Assembly (NCBI GenBank): GCA_002784245.1
Contig: PFKL01000137.1
Span: forward strand, 1-10,846
Length of the DNA: 10,846 nucleotides
DNA from: Comamonadaceae bacterium CG_4_10_14_3_um_filter_60_75
GTDB lineage: Bacteria > Pseudomonadota > Gammaproteobacteria > Burkholderiales > Burkholderiaceae_C
Reading direction: 5' to 3'
The translations under genes were made by a program, and so were the position numbers. Positions 1-6,022 of the stretch are shown here, piece after piece; position 1 is the first letter of the stretch, and each line of letters opens with the position of its first letter. The notes under the pieces were generated by a model. It was not told where the DNA came from. It made no database searches and worked only from the letters and a program-made list of their open reading frames with translations.

Positions 1-210
1 CGCCAGCAGCCGCTCACCCGGCTGCGCTTGCGCCATGCCGCCGTCAATCAGGCTGCGCAGCGCCAGCGGAAACGCCAGTGTGGTCATCGCCGCCAGCACC
101 AAAAACAGCAGCGCCAGGCCAATGCGGCCGCGGTATGGGCGCAAAAATGGCAGCAGCCCAGAGAGTGACTTGGTGCGGCGACCGGCGGCGGCTTGGGTTG
201 AAGCATTCAT
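1..210 (-). CDS. ABC exporter, N-terminal fragment (ABCB-type, fused permease/ATPase)
   Basis: Only the first 70 codons are present; the gene continues past the left edge. The start (MNASTQAAAGRRTK) is a charged cytoplasmic leader. It is followed by LLPFLRPYRGRIGLALLFLV and a first membrane helix at about residues 30-50, then RSLIDGGMAQ. A 'PYR.R...' stretch leading into TM1 and then a 'LIDGG' loop is typical of the transmembrane domain of half-size exporters of the MsbA/ABCB type, where membrane and ATPase domains lie on one chain. Such proteins dimerise in the inner membrane and export lipids, peptides or drugs; the substrate cannot be told from this piece. The ATG overlaps the stop of the upstream AttH-like gene (ATGA at 207-210), so the two are probably translated from one mRNA. 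The nucleotide-binding domain is outside the window, so the family call rests on the N-terminus alone. Confidence 0.72.
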   Translation of the reverse strand, partial: MNASTQAAAGRRTKSLSGLLPFLRPYRGRIGLALLFLVLAAMTTLAFPLALRSLIDGGMAQAQPGERLLA

Positions 211-1367
211 AATTTCAAGGGGCTGACATAACCAGTCATTTCCAGGTAACCGCGGCCGACAACCTGCCCCTGCGGAGTCAGTAGCTCGCTCAGTCCTTCC
301 CAATACACCGCACCGGTCGAGCCGCGGCTATCGAGTTCCTGGTTGTCAACGAGCGCGCGAACTGTGTAGCGGCGCTGCCCCGCCTGCACTTCCCACTCGA
401 CCGGGTAGCGGGCGGTGGTGGCCGGACTCTGCCAGTAACGCACGGGTCTTAAAACAACTTGCTGCGGCGCAAAAATCTCAGGCATCCCGGTGCCGCGCGC
501 GTCGCGCCAGGAGCCGCCGGACCACACGGCTGCGCCGGTGCTGTCACGTAGTCTGAAGGCGGTCAGGGTACTGCCATCGGCCAAATTCATGCCAATCCAG
601 TCCCAGCCGACGGCTTGCGGCGGCATGATTGACTGGCTCCACTCGTGGTCTAACCAGGCGCGGCCTATCACAGGGGTTGAATTGAGGCCCAAGGTCAAGT
701 CACCCATCACTCGCAACTGCGGCAGACTGTAGTAGTAACTCGCGTGCTCGGCTTGCGGCCCCTTGCGAGAGAGCCCCTGGTCACCCTGCAGCAGTAGCGG
801 CTGGGTTTCGGTGAACGTCAGGTTGAAGGCAAATTCTCGCGTCTTGACCAGCGCCAGATAAGAACCGTTGTTGCGCCGCAGCGACCAGTCGTGCAAGCTG
901 ACATCGGTGTCAAGTTCACTGACATGCGCCAGGTCGACGCTGGCTTTGGTCGTGTTGCCCGAGTGGCGCGCAATGCGCTGGTCGTGCAGCAAGCGCTGGT
1001 TTGCCACATCGGTCACGGCAGCGTGGGCAAAAATCAGTTGTTTGGCCGCAAAAGCAGACCGCATCGTCTGGGTGGATGCAACGCGTGACCTGAAAAACGT
1101 CAGCTGGAAGCCGAAGTGCTGATCCTGCGCCTGCAACGCACCGGTGACGTACCACCATTCGATGGCGGTATCGGGGTGGCTACCCAGGTCACGCGGAAAC
1201 TGCAAAGCACGCCTGGCCAACAGGTGCGGCGCCGCGAAGATACCCTGCGCCAACGCCAAACTCGGCCCAAGCGCCCCGGCCACGCCAGTGCCAAGCAGGC
1301 GACGGCGCGAGAGCGGGGCAAAAAAAGAGGTTGTCAATGGTTTCAAAGGGGTGAACCGATCAGGCAT
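207..1367 (-). CDS. Tat-exported lipocalin-like protein, AttH / carotenoid 1,2-hydratase (CrtC) family
   Basis: A 386-residue protein of the AttH/CrtC superfamily (COG5621-type 'predicted secreted hydrolase', two lipocalin-like beta barrels). The N-terminus carries a twin-arginine signal: SRRRLLG at residues 20-26, a hydrophobic stretch, then ALA before Q41 as likely cleavage site. It is therefore probably exported folded to the periplasm. The family signature follows at residues 57-76: FPRD, then HPDTAIEWWYVTG. Further typical blocks are GRAWLDHEWS and GWDWIGMNLADGSTLTAFRLR. CrtC hydrates carotenoid double bonds, but many homologues occur in bacteria without carotenoid synthesis and have no proven reaction; no carotenoid gene is seen here, so I do not assign hydratase activity. 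It overlaps the ABC exporter by ATGA, suggesting joint transport-linked work. No good Shine-Dalgarno precedes the ATG at 1367, and an intrinsic terminator ends only 24 bp upstream. Confidence 0.85.
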   Translation of the reverse strand: MPDRFTPLKPLTTSFFAPLSRRRLLGTGVAGALGPSLALAQGIFAAPHLLARRALQFPRDLGSHPDTAIEWWYVTGALQAQDQHFGFQLTFFRSRVASTQTMRSAFAAKQLIFAHAAVTDVANQRLLHDQRIARHSGNTTKASVDLAHVSELDTDVSLHDWSLRRNNGSYLALVKTREFAFNLTFTETQPLLLQGDQGLSRKGPQAEHASYYYSLPQLRVMGDLTLGLNSTPVIGRAWLDHEWSQSIMPPQAVGWDWIGMNLADGSTLTAFRLRDSTGAAVWSGGSWRDARGTGMPEIFAPQQVVLRPVRYWQSPATTARYPVEWEVQAGQRRYTVRALVDNQELDSRGSTGAVYWEGLSELLTPQGQVVGRGYLEMTGYVSPLKL

Positions 1368-1391
1368 CGCCTGTATTGAACCAGATTTTTC

Positions 1392-1424
1392 AAAAAAAAA
1401 GGGTTGGTCTTGCGACCAACCCTT
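1392..1424 (-). terminator. Intrinsic terminator downstream of phaP, just ahead of the AttH-like gene
   Basis: On the minus strand an 11-bp perfect stem (AAGGGTTGGTC / GACCAACCCTT, at 1414-1424 and 1399-1409) closes a GCAA tetraloop. It runs straight into nine T residues (1400-1392). Stem strength, the GNRA loop and the U-tract make a textbook rho-independent terminator for minus-strand transcription. It lies 170 bp beyond the phasin stop codon, so it would end the phaP mRNA or a separate short RNA from this gap. Its T-tract stops 24 bp before the start codon of the AttH-like gene. Confidence 0.92.
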
Positions 1425-1593
1425 AAGGGATCCCTGAACCTGATGGTTTCGAAAGGACCCGAGGAGACAACTTGCACAAACCCAGCATATCCGGCTATCA
1501 ATGACACCGAGTATCTCAGGGTTTTCCCTTGTTGGTTAGAGTTCCTTCGCTAATTTATGAACGAAAGATTACTTTTTATTGGGGGTTTGAAAA
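1425..1593. other. Non-coding gap with a short inverted repeat (AGGG-TTTT-CCCT)
   Basis: This stretch between the phasin stop and the terminator holds no plausible gene. It has a symmetric AGGG-TTTT-CCCT at 1518-1529, and GGGATCCC plus CCCTTAAGGG-type palindromes next to the terminator at about 1420-1433. About 30 bp beyond the AGGG/CCCT repeat on the minus strand is TATGCT (1484-1489), a possible -10 without a clear -35. That would fit an activator-dependent promoter giving either a roughly 85-nt RNA ending at the terminator or a leader for the AttH-like gene. It may equally be just the 3' untranslated part of the phaP mRNA. Confidence 0.35.
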
Positions 1594-2136
1594 TTAACGC
1601 TTCTTGCTGGCCGATTTGGTCGTTGCGGTTGCGCTGTTGGCAACGGCATTGAAGTTGGCTTCGGCCACATCGGTGGCTTGCTTAACCGCTTTTTGCACTG
1701 ATTCCAGCGCGTTGTTGGCAGCAGCAACAGCACTCTTCATCACGGCCACAGCGGCTTCAGAGCCGGCGGGGGCGTTTTTGGCGGCAGATTCAATCATGCC
1801 GGTAAAGTTTTGTTGGGCTTCAGCGGCCTGGCTTTCGACGGCCTTGGTGAATTCGCTGGTTGTGCCGGTGGCGATTTCATACAGGTGACGGCTGTAAGCA
1901 GCGGTCTTTTCAGCCAAAGGTTGCAGCAGGCTCGATTGCAGGGCCAGCAACTCTTGGGCATCCTTGACGCTCAACATCGCTTTGGCGTTTTCGCTGGACT
2001 CGGCCAGAGCGGCTTTAGAGGCGCTCATGTTCAGTTCAACGATCTTTTCCACGCCTTCAAAGGCTTTGGCGGTCAGACCCAACAGGGTTTCAACATTGGC
2101 TTTTTGTGAGGCCAGAACTTGTTCTACGGTCAACAT
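1594..2136 (-). CDS. phaP: Phasin family protein (PHA granule-associated)
   Basis: A 180-residue, Ala/Lys/Glu-rich, almost wholly helical protein of the Phasin_2 family common in Burkholderiales. It coats cytoplasmic polyhydroxyalkanoate granules and controls their size and number. The start MLTVEQVLASQKANVETLLG followed by LTAKAFEGVEKIVELN is the recognisable family N-terminus. A long amphipathic middle (SSLLQPLAEKTAAYSRHLYEIATG) and a basic, low-complexity tail (TATTKSASKKR) follow. There are no cysteines or membrane segments. An in-frame ATG five codons upstream would add MEKAI, but the sequence encoding it is the ribosome-binding site (GGAGAAAG, 2142-2149) of the ATG at 2136, and family members start at MLTVEQ, so I place the start there. 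The gene is monocistronic: own promoter at 2224-2251, own terminator at 1392-1424. Confidence 0.93.
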   Translation of the reverse strand: MLTVEQVLASQKANVETLLGLTAKAFEGVEKIVELNMSASKAALAESSENAKAMLSVKDAQELLALQSSLLQPLAEKTAAYSRHLYEIATGTTSEFTKAVESQAAEAQQNFTGMIESAAKNAPAGSEAAVAVMKSAVAAANNALESVQKAVKQATDVAEANFNAVANSATATTKSASKKR

Positions 2137-2141
2137 AATTG

Positions 2142-2149
2142 CTTTCTCC
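2142..2149 (-). promoter_or_regulatory. Ribosome-binding site deciding the phaP start
   Basis: Minus-strand GGAGAAAG, with GGAG ending 9 nt before the ATG at 2136. It lies inside the coding part of the longer alternative start at 2151, for which no Shine-Dalgarno is visible. This favours the shorter phasin. Confidence 0.85.
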
Positions 2150-2200
2150 ATAAGTAGTTAAAGGGATGGCGATACCATCGGGGCGTCTGAACTGAACCGA

Positions 2201-2215
2201 TGTTGCAGTGCAGCA
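2201..2215. promoter_or_regulatory. Candidate PhaR operator 2 (over the phaP transcription start)
   Basis: TGTTGCA-G-TGCAGCA is an odd-centred palindrome with 6 of 7 arm pairs matching. It is identical to the core of the upstream palindrome (2260-2274) at 13 of 15 positions. Taking the -10 at 2224-2229, it covers about +3 to +17 of the phasin transcript, a position where a bound repressor blocks initiation or escape. PhaR regulators of beta- and alphaproteobacteria are known to bind TGC/GCA-rich palindromes at phasin promoters; that PhaR binds here is inference. Confidence 0.6.
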
Positions 2216-2223
2216 TGGCTTGA

Positions 2224-2251
2224 ATTATAGGGATAAACCCGGAGTACGCAA
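2224..2251 (-). promoter_or_regulatory. phaP promoter (sigma70 type)
   Basis: Minus strand: a perfect -10 TATAAT (2224-2229) lies 16 bp from a -35 TTGCGT (2246-2251). Initiation is predicted near 2217, giving an untranslated leader of about 80 nt before the phasin ATG. The promoter lies between two similar palindromes. Confidence 0.75.
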
Positions 2252-2257
2252 GTCTTT

Positions 2258-2276
2258 TTTGTTGCAATGCAACAAA
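2258..2276. promoter_or_regulatory. Candidate PhaR operator 1 (upstream of phaP -35)
   Basis: TTTGTTGCAATGCAACAAA is a perfect 9+1+9 palindrome centred on 2267. It covers about -41 to -59 relative to the predicted phasin start and ends 6 bp upstream of the -35. The sequence and symmetry fit a dimeric repressor; position next to a phasin promoter points to PhaR, which binds both DNA and PHA granules. The regulator gene is not in this window. Confidence 0.68.
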
Positions 2277-2424
2277 TTAGTGAATTGACACTAAATTTGA
2301 TCAGTCGGGTTGCCAGAAACAGGCGTTGAACCGAGATCGTCCATTTGGCGGTGCTTCGCACCCGTTTGAGCGCTGGCGGCAGCTTTGCGGTCATTTTGAG
2401 TGTTTGCTCAGTGTCCATAGCCAT

Positions 2425-2443
2425 GCTGTGAACGCCTCACAGC
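2425..2443. repeat. Perfect inverted repeat (7-N5-7) upstream of the lut operon
   Basis: GCTGTGA-ACGCC-TCACAGC. The TGTGA/TCACA half-sites resemble a CRP/FNR-type site, but the spacer is five bases instead of six. It could be an operator or a small RNA hairpin; there is no T-run to make it a terminator. Confidence 0.5.
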
Positions 2444-2501
2444 CACCCAAACTGCCTCGCAAACCTGCTCGCCATCATCTCAAACCCTAATGAACAATCT
2501 C

Positions 2502-2532
2502 GGTTGAAATAAATTCAACCAAGGTATTTCAA
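2502..2532. promoter_or_regulatory. Nested inverted repeats ahead of lutA (candidate operator)
   Basis: GGTTGAA-ATAAA-TTCAACC (2502-2520) is a perfect 7-N5-7 palindrome. Its left half also forms a second perfect pair, TTGAAATA (2504-2511) with TATTTCAA (2525-2532). So three TTGAA/TTCAA half-sites lie in an AT-rich patch about 75-105 bp before the lutA start. This is the likeliest control site of the lactate operon. It does not match the LldR/GntR consensus I know, so I name no regulator. Confidence 0.5.
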
Positions 2533-2595
2533 ACATCAGCGCGGCAAAGCGCCCGATGCCTGAGAATTTGGCTGTTTTCACAATAACGTATCGCC

Positions 2596-2600
2596 AGGAG
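2596..2600 (+). promoter_or_regulatory. Ribosome-binding site supporting the TTG start of lutA
   Basis: AGGAG ends 7 nt before TTG at 2608. No ATG or GTG in the same frame is similarly placed, and the coding frame is continuous from this TTG into the conserved protein. Confidence 0.8.
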
Positions 2601-2607
2601 ACACACG

Positions 2608-3420
2608 TTGCCAAGCACCGCCACACCCACCCGTCACTACCCACCGAAACCCACCGACGTTTATTTGTTTGCCACCTGCCTGATAGACCAGTTCAGTCCA
2701 CAGGCAGGCCTTGACACGGTGCGGTTGCTGGAGCGCGAAGGTATTCGCGTGCATTACCCCGAGGCGCAGACCTGTTGCGGCCAGCCTGCGCACAGCAGCG
2801 GCTACCCCGATGAATCACGTGCCGTGGCATTGCAGCAGCTCAATCTGTTTACCCAGCCGTGGCCAGTGGTTGTGCCCTCAGGATCATGCGGCGGCATGAT
2901 GCGCACGCACTACCCGCATTTGTTCGCTGACGACCCCGTTTTGCATATGCGTGCCGTTGAACTCTCTGAGCGCGTCTTTGAGTTGACCGAATTTTTGGTG
3001 CACGTGGTCAAGTTCCAGCGCGACGATCTGGGGCCCGATTGCACCGTGGCCTTGCACACGTCTTGCCACGCCCGCCGCCAAATGGGCGTGCACGACACCA
3101 GCGTGGCGTTGCTGGGCACGCTGGCGCATGTCAAGGTGCTTGAGCAGACGCGTATTGAAGAATGTTGCGGTTTTGGCGGTACGTTTTCTTTGCTGCACCC
3201 AGAGATATCCGAGGCCATCGTCACCGACAAGGTCGCCAGCATCAAGGCCACCGGCGTCAACTGCGTCGTCAGCGCCGACTGTGGCTGCCTGCTCAACATC
3301 ACCGGCAGGGCGGCCAAGCAGGACGAACTCGCGGGCAACACAAGCTTGTCTTTGCGCGGTGAACACCTCGCCAGCTTTGTCTGGCAGCGTACCCAGCCGC
3401 AAACCGGAGCCGCATCATGA
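2608..3420 (+). CDS. lutA: L-lactate oxidation complex, (Fe-S)-binding subunit LutA/LldE
   Basis: A 270-residue subunit of the LutABC (LldEFG) complex, which oxidises L-lactate to pyruvate and passes electrons toward the respiratory chain. It has two cysteine-rich CCG domains of the type found in heterodisulfide reductase B and GlpC. The first has C24, C56-C57 (TCCGQPA) and C94 (SGSCGG). The second has C153 (HTSCHA), C186-C187 (ECCGFGG) and C225/C227 (DCGCLLNI). These residues bind iron-sulfur clusters. The family usually starts near VYLFATCLID, so there is an extra lead of about 16 polar residues. The start is TTG with a good ribosome-binding site 7 nt upstream; such a start often lowers expression. 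The stop overlaps the next gene (ATGA at 3417-3420). The gene order A-C-B and coupling are consistent with one polycistronic mRNA. Confidence 0.93.
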   Translation: MPSTATPTRHYPPKPTDVYLFATCLIDQFSPQAGLDTVRLLEREGIRVHYPEAQTCCGQPAHSSGYPDESRAVALQQLNLFTQPWPVVVPSGSCGGMMRTHYPHLFADDPVLHMRAVELSERVFELTEFLVHVVKFQRDDLGPDCTVALHTSCHARRQMGVHDTSVALLGTLAHVKVLEQTRIEECCGFGGTFSLLHPEISEAIVTDKVASIKATGVNCVVSADCGCLLNITGRAAKQDELAGNTSLSLRGEHLASFVWQRTQPQTGAAS

Positions 3421-4091
3421 GCGCGCGCGATCGCATTCTGGACAAATTGCGCGCGGCACCGGCTGGTCCCGCACCGGTTGTCCCCGACGTTCCAGGCTGG
3501 TATGCCCGGCACACGGCATCGTTAGACAGCGCCCAGCGCGTTGCTGCCCTGCGCAAAGCGCTTGAGGCGGTCAAGACCGAGGTGCATGAGGTCACCGACG
3601 CCAACTGGACGACGGTGTTGCTGGAGATTGCAGCAGCCAAAGGCCTGCACCAGCTGCTGATCGGTGCCGCCACCGCCCACGGTGAAGCGGTGGCAGCGCT
3701 GGCGCCCGCTGACCTGCAGATTCTGCGCTACGCGCAACCCGTTGACGCTTGGCAAGAGCTGCTGTTTGACGGCGTCGACGCTGCCTTGACGCTGGCGCGT
3801 GGCGCCATTGCCGAGATCGGCAGCCTGATCCTCTGGCCCACACCAGCCGAGCCGCGGCTGATGTCGCTGGTGCCGTCCCTGCATTTTGTGCTGCTCGACG
3901 CTGATACGATTCATGTCAACCTGTTCTCAGCCCTGAGGACCGAAGGCTGGCACACGGGCATGCCGACCAACGCCTTGTTAATCTGCGGGCCGTCCAAAAC
4001 CGCCGACATTCAGCAAACCCTGGCCTACGGGGCGCACGGGCCGCGCGAACTGGTTGTCTTGATCCGCCAATCCAGGGGAGTGTCAGCATGA
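3417..4091 (+). CDS. lutC: L-lactate oxidation complex, LUD-domain subunit LutC/LldG
   Basis: A 224-residue LUD-domain protein (formerly DUF162), the LutC/LldG part of the lactate oxidation complex. The N-terminal third is helical (SARDRILDKLRAAPAGPAPV). The LUD fold follows, with the conserved AEIGSLILWPTPAEPRLMSL stretch. Near the C-terminus comes the hallmark GPSKTADIQQTLAYGAHGP, ending with ELVVLI. The subunit is required for lactate growth where the operon has been studied in other bacteria; its own catalytic role is not settled. Both ends overlap neighbours by ATGA (3417-3420 with lutA, 4088-4091 with lutB), so translation is coupled across all three genes. No cysteine cluster is present, as usual for this subunit. 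Confidence 0.92.
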   Translation: MSARDRILDKLRAAPAGPAPVVPDVPGWYARHTASLDSAQRVAALRKALEAVKTEVHEVTDANWTTVLLEIAAAKGLHQLLIGAATAHGEAVAALAPADLQILRYAQPVDAWQELLFDGVDAALTLARGAIAEIGSLILWPTPAEPRLMSLVPSLHFVLLDADTIHVNLFSALRTEGWHTGMPTNALLICGPSKTADIQQTLAYGAHGPRELVVLIRQSRGVSA

Positions 4092-5533
4092 GCAAGGTCA
4101 TCGCCATTAATCCGACACAGGATTTCAAAGACCGCACCCGCCATGTTCTCAACGACCCTGGCCAGCGGCAGAACTTTCGCGGCGCCATGGACTTTTTGCA
4201 GGGCAAGCGCCGGGCGCAGTTCCCCGACGCAGAGGAGTTGCAAGGCCTGCGCGAACTTGGTTCGCAAATCCGTCGCTACAGTCTGGCCAATCTGCCGCGC
4301 CTGCTCGAACAGCTTGAGACCAAGCTCACTGCCAACGGGATCCAAGTGCATTGGGCGCAGACGCCTGATGAAGCCAACGCCATTGCGCTGGCGATTGCGC
4401 GTCGGGTAGAGGCCAAGCGCATCATCAAGGGCAAGTCGATGGTGAGCGAAGAAATCGGCTTCAACCACGCCATGGAGGCCGCAGGCATTGAGGCATTCGA
4501 GTCCGACATGGGTGAATACATCGTGCAGCTCGCCGGTGAGGCGCCGTCGCACATCATCATGCCGGCCATCCACAAAACCAAACAAGACATTGCCAAGCTG
4601 TTTGCCGAAGAAGTGCCTGGTGTGACCTACACCGAAGACGTCGACGCACTGATCCAGATCGGCCGACGCGTGCTGCGCCACAAGTTTGCAGAGGCCGACA
4701 TCGGGCTGTCGGGCGTGAATGTGGCCGTGGCTGAAACTGGCACCTTGTGCCTGGTCGAAAACGAAGGCAACGGCCGCATGTGCACCACCGTGCCCAAGGT
4801 ACACATTGCCATTACCGGTATTGAAAAAGTCGTTGAAAAGCTCGAACACGTGCCACCGATTCTGAGTCTGCTGACGCGCTCGGCCACCGGCCAGTCGGTC
4901 ACCACCTACGTCAACATGATCAGCCGCCCCCGTCAACCCGACGAAAAAGATGGCCCGCGCGAGGTGCACCTGATCCTGCTCGACAACGGCCGCACGCAAG
5001 CCTACGCTGACCTCGAGCTGCGCGAAACCCTCAAATGCATCCGCTGCGGTGCTTGCATGAACCACTGCCCGGTCTACGCGCGCGTTGGCGGGCACGCCTA
5101 CGGCACCACGTATCCTGGTCCCATTGGTGCGATCATTTCGCCGCATTTACTGGGCCTGGAAACCACTTACCCGCTGGCGTTTGCCTCCACGCTGTGTGGT
5201 GCCTGCGCCGAAGTCTGTCCGGTCAAAATCCCGATCACCGATCTGCTGGTGCGCCTGCGCAACGAGGCGCAAGCGCGCCCCGACACCGAAGACGCTACCT
5301 TGCGTGGCAGCGGCGCGGCACGCAGCCTGGCTGCGTCAACCGTCTGGGGCGTGTGGTCACAGGTCTACAGCAAGTCTGGCTTGTACAAGCTCGCGTCGTG
5401 GTTCATGAGTCGGGGCAGGGCGCTGTCACCCAGCGACCAGGGCGCCTGGACGCGCAGCCGCACGCCGCTGGTGCCCGCGCCCAAGCGCCTGCGCGACCTG
5501 ATCCGTGACCACAACGAGCAAAGTAAAAGCTGA
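4088..5533 (+). CDS. lutB: L-lactate oxidation complex, ferredoxin-like LUD subunit LutB/LldF
   Basis: A 481-residue electron-transfer subunit, full length for the family. The N-terminal LUD domain has KGKSMVSEEIGFNHAME and the stretch ETGTLCLVENEGNGRMCTTV, leading into PKVHIAITGIEKVVEKLEH. It is followed by two 4Fe-4S motifs: C317-IR-C320-GA-C323-MNH-C327-P and C370-GA-C373-AEV-C377-P. The C-terminal tail (residues about 400-481) is basic and rich in Arg, Ser and Pro. It probably works at the cytoplasmic face of the membrane with LutA and LutC, passing electrons from lactate to the quinone pool. It starts by ATGA overlap with lutC. The stop codon lies in the loop of a hairpin (5523-5544). 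No lactate permease or GntR-type regulator is adjacent within the window. Confidence 0.94.
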   Translation: MSKVIAINPTQDFKDRTRHVLNDPGQRQNFRGAMDFLQGKRRAQFPDAEELQGLRELGSQIRRYSLANLPRLLEQLETKLTANGIQVHWAQTPDEANAIALAIARRVEAKRIIKGKSMVSEEIGFNHAMEAAGIEAFESDMGEYIVQLAGEAPSHIIMPAIHKTKQDIAKLFAEEVPGVTYTEDVDALIQIGRRVLRHKFAEADIGLSGVNVAVAETGTLCLVENEGNGRMCTTVPKVHIAITGIEKVVEKLEHVPPILSLLTRSATGQSVTTYVNMISRPRQPDEKDGPREVHLILLDNGRTQAYADLELRETLKCIRCGACMNHCPVYARVGGHAYGTTYPGPIGAIISPHLLGLETTYPLAFASTLCGACAEVCPVKIPITDLLVRLRNEAQARPDTEDATLRGSGAARSLAASTVWGVWSQVYSKSGLYKLASWFMSRGRALSPSDQGAWTRSRTPLVPAPKRLRDLIRDHNEQSKS

Positions 5534-5544
5534 AGCGCTTTTAC
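5523..5544 (+). other. Hairpin across the lutB stop codon
   Basis: GTAAAAGC (5523-5530) and GCTTTTAC (5537-5544) form a perfect 8-bp stem with a six-base loop holding the lutB TGA. No T-tract follows, so it is unlikely to be an efficient intrinsic terminator. It could protect the upstream mRNA 3' end or reduce read-through into the thioesterase gene 42 bp downstream. Confidence 0.5.
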
Positions 5545-5575
5545 GCGGCTCTCTGGTGCTGGCAAAATCGCGCAC

Positions 5576-6022
5576 ATGACAAAGCCCCCAGAGAGTAAAA
5601 GCCAGCCCGAGCCGCGCGCCAACTACCGCGTGTTCCGGCCGATTGCCACCCGCTGGATGGACAACGACGTTTACGGCCACGTCAACAACGTCGTTTACTA
5701 CAGCTGGTTTGACACCGCCGTCAATGCCCATCTGATCGACCAAGGCGTGCTCGACATTCATCACGGCCAGACCATTGGCCTGGTGATCGAGACCCAGTGC
5801 AACTACTTTGCACCACTGGCGTTTCCGCAGGCGGTCGAGGCTGGCATCCGCGTTGCCCGTCTGGGCAACAGCAGCGTCCGTTACGAGGTTGGCCTGTTCG
5901 CCCAGGGCGAGCCGCGCACGGCCGCCAAGGGTCATTTCATTCACGTTTACGTTGACCGGCAAACGCGCCGGCCAACGCCCTTGCCCGCCAATTTCAAACA
6001 TGTACTGGAACAATTGTTATGA
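5576..6022 (+). CDS. Hot-dog fold acyl-CoA thioesterase (4HBT/YbgC-like)
   Basis: A 148-residue cytoplasmic thioesterase of the 4-hydroxybenzoyl-CoA thioesterase superfamily. These enzymes hydrolyse acyl-CoA thioesters to the free acid and CoA, usually as tetramers. The signature is TRWMDNDVYGHVNNVVYYSWFD at residues 25-46. D31, in the D-x-D-x-x-G-H-V-N-N block, aligns with the catalytic aspartate of the family. The later segment CNYFAPLAFPQAVEAGIRV is the usual second strand/helix pattern. Length is normal. The ATG at 5576 has only a weak ribosome-binding site. It lies 42 bp after lutB, so it may be an operon member or have its own weak promoter. It overlaps the nitroreductase by ATGA (6019-6022). 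Chain-length or aryl specificity cannot be read from the sequence. Confidence 0.88.
   Translation: MTKPPESKSQPEPRANYRVFRPIATRWMDNDVYGHVNNVVYYSWFDTAVNAHLIDQGVLDIHHGQTIGLVIETQCNYFAPLAFPQAVEAGIRVARLGNSSVRYEVGLFAQGEPRTAAKGHFIHVYVDRQTRRPTPLPANFKHVLEQLL

Larger units (their letters stand above)
2277..2607. other. Intergenic region between divergent phaP and lut operon
   Basis: No gene is supported here. It separates the divergently transcribed phasin gene and lactate operon and holds the inverted repeats listed separately at 2425-2443 and 2502-2532. A minor hairpin GGTGC-TTC-GCACC lies near 2350. I could not find a convincing -10/-35 pair for the lut operon; TTGAAA at 2504-2509 is a possible -35, but nothing at the right distance looks like a -10. 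Confidence 0.5.

Noticed and set aside
2158..2424. 88-residue minus-strand reading frame ahead of phaP
   Set aside because: It runs through the phaP promoter and both palindromes, has no ribosome-binding site that stands out, and its protein resembles no family I know. It is best explained as chance in regulatory DNA.
2425..2443. CRP site upstream of lutA
   Set aside because: The half-sites TGTGA/TCACA are right but the spacer is five bases, not six, so I list it as an inverted repeat without naming the regulator.
4025..5146. 373-residue minus-strand reading frame opposite lutB
   Set aside because: It is the shadow of the GC-rich lutB/lutC codons; the plus strand encodes intact, recognisable LUD and ferredoxin motifs.
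5523..5544. Intrinsic terminator after lutB
   Set aside because: The stem is perfect but AT-rich and has no following T-run, so termination is unlikely.
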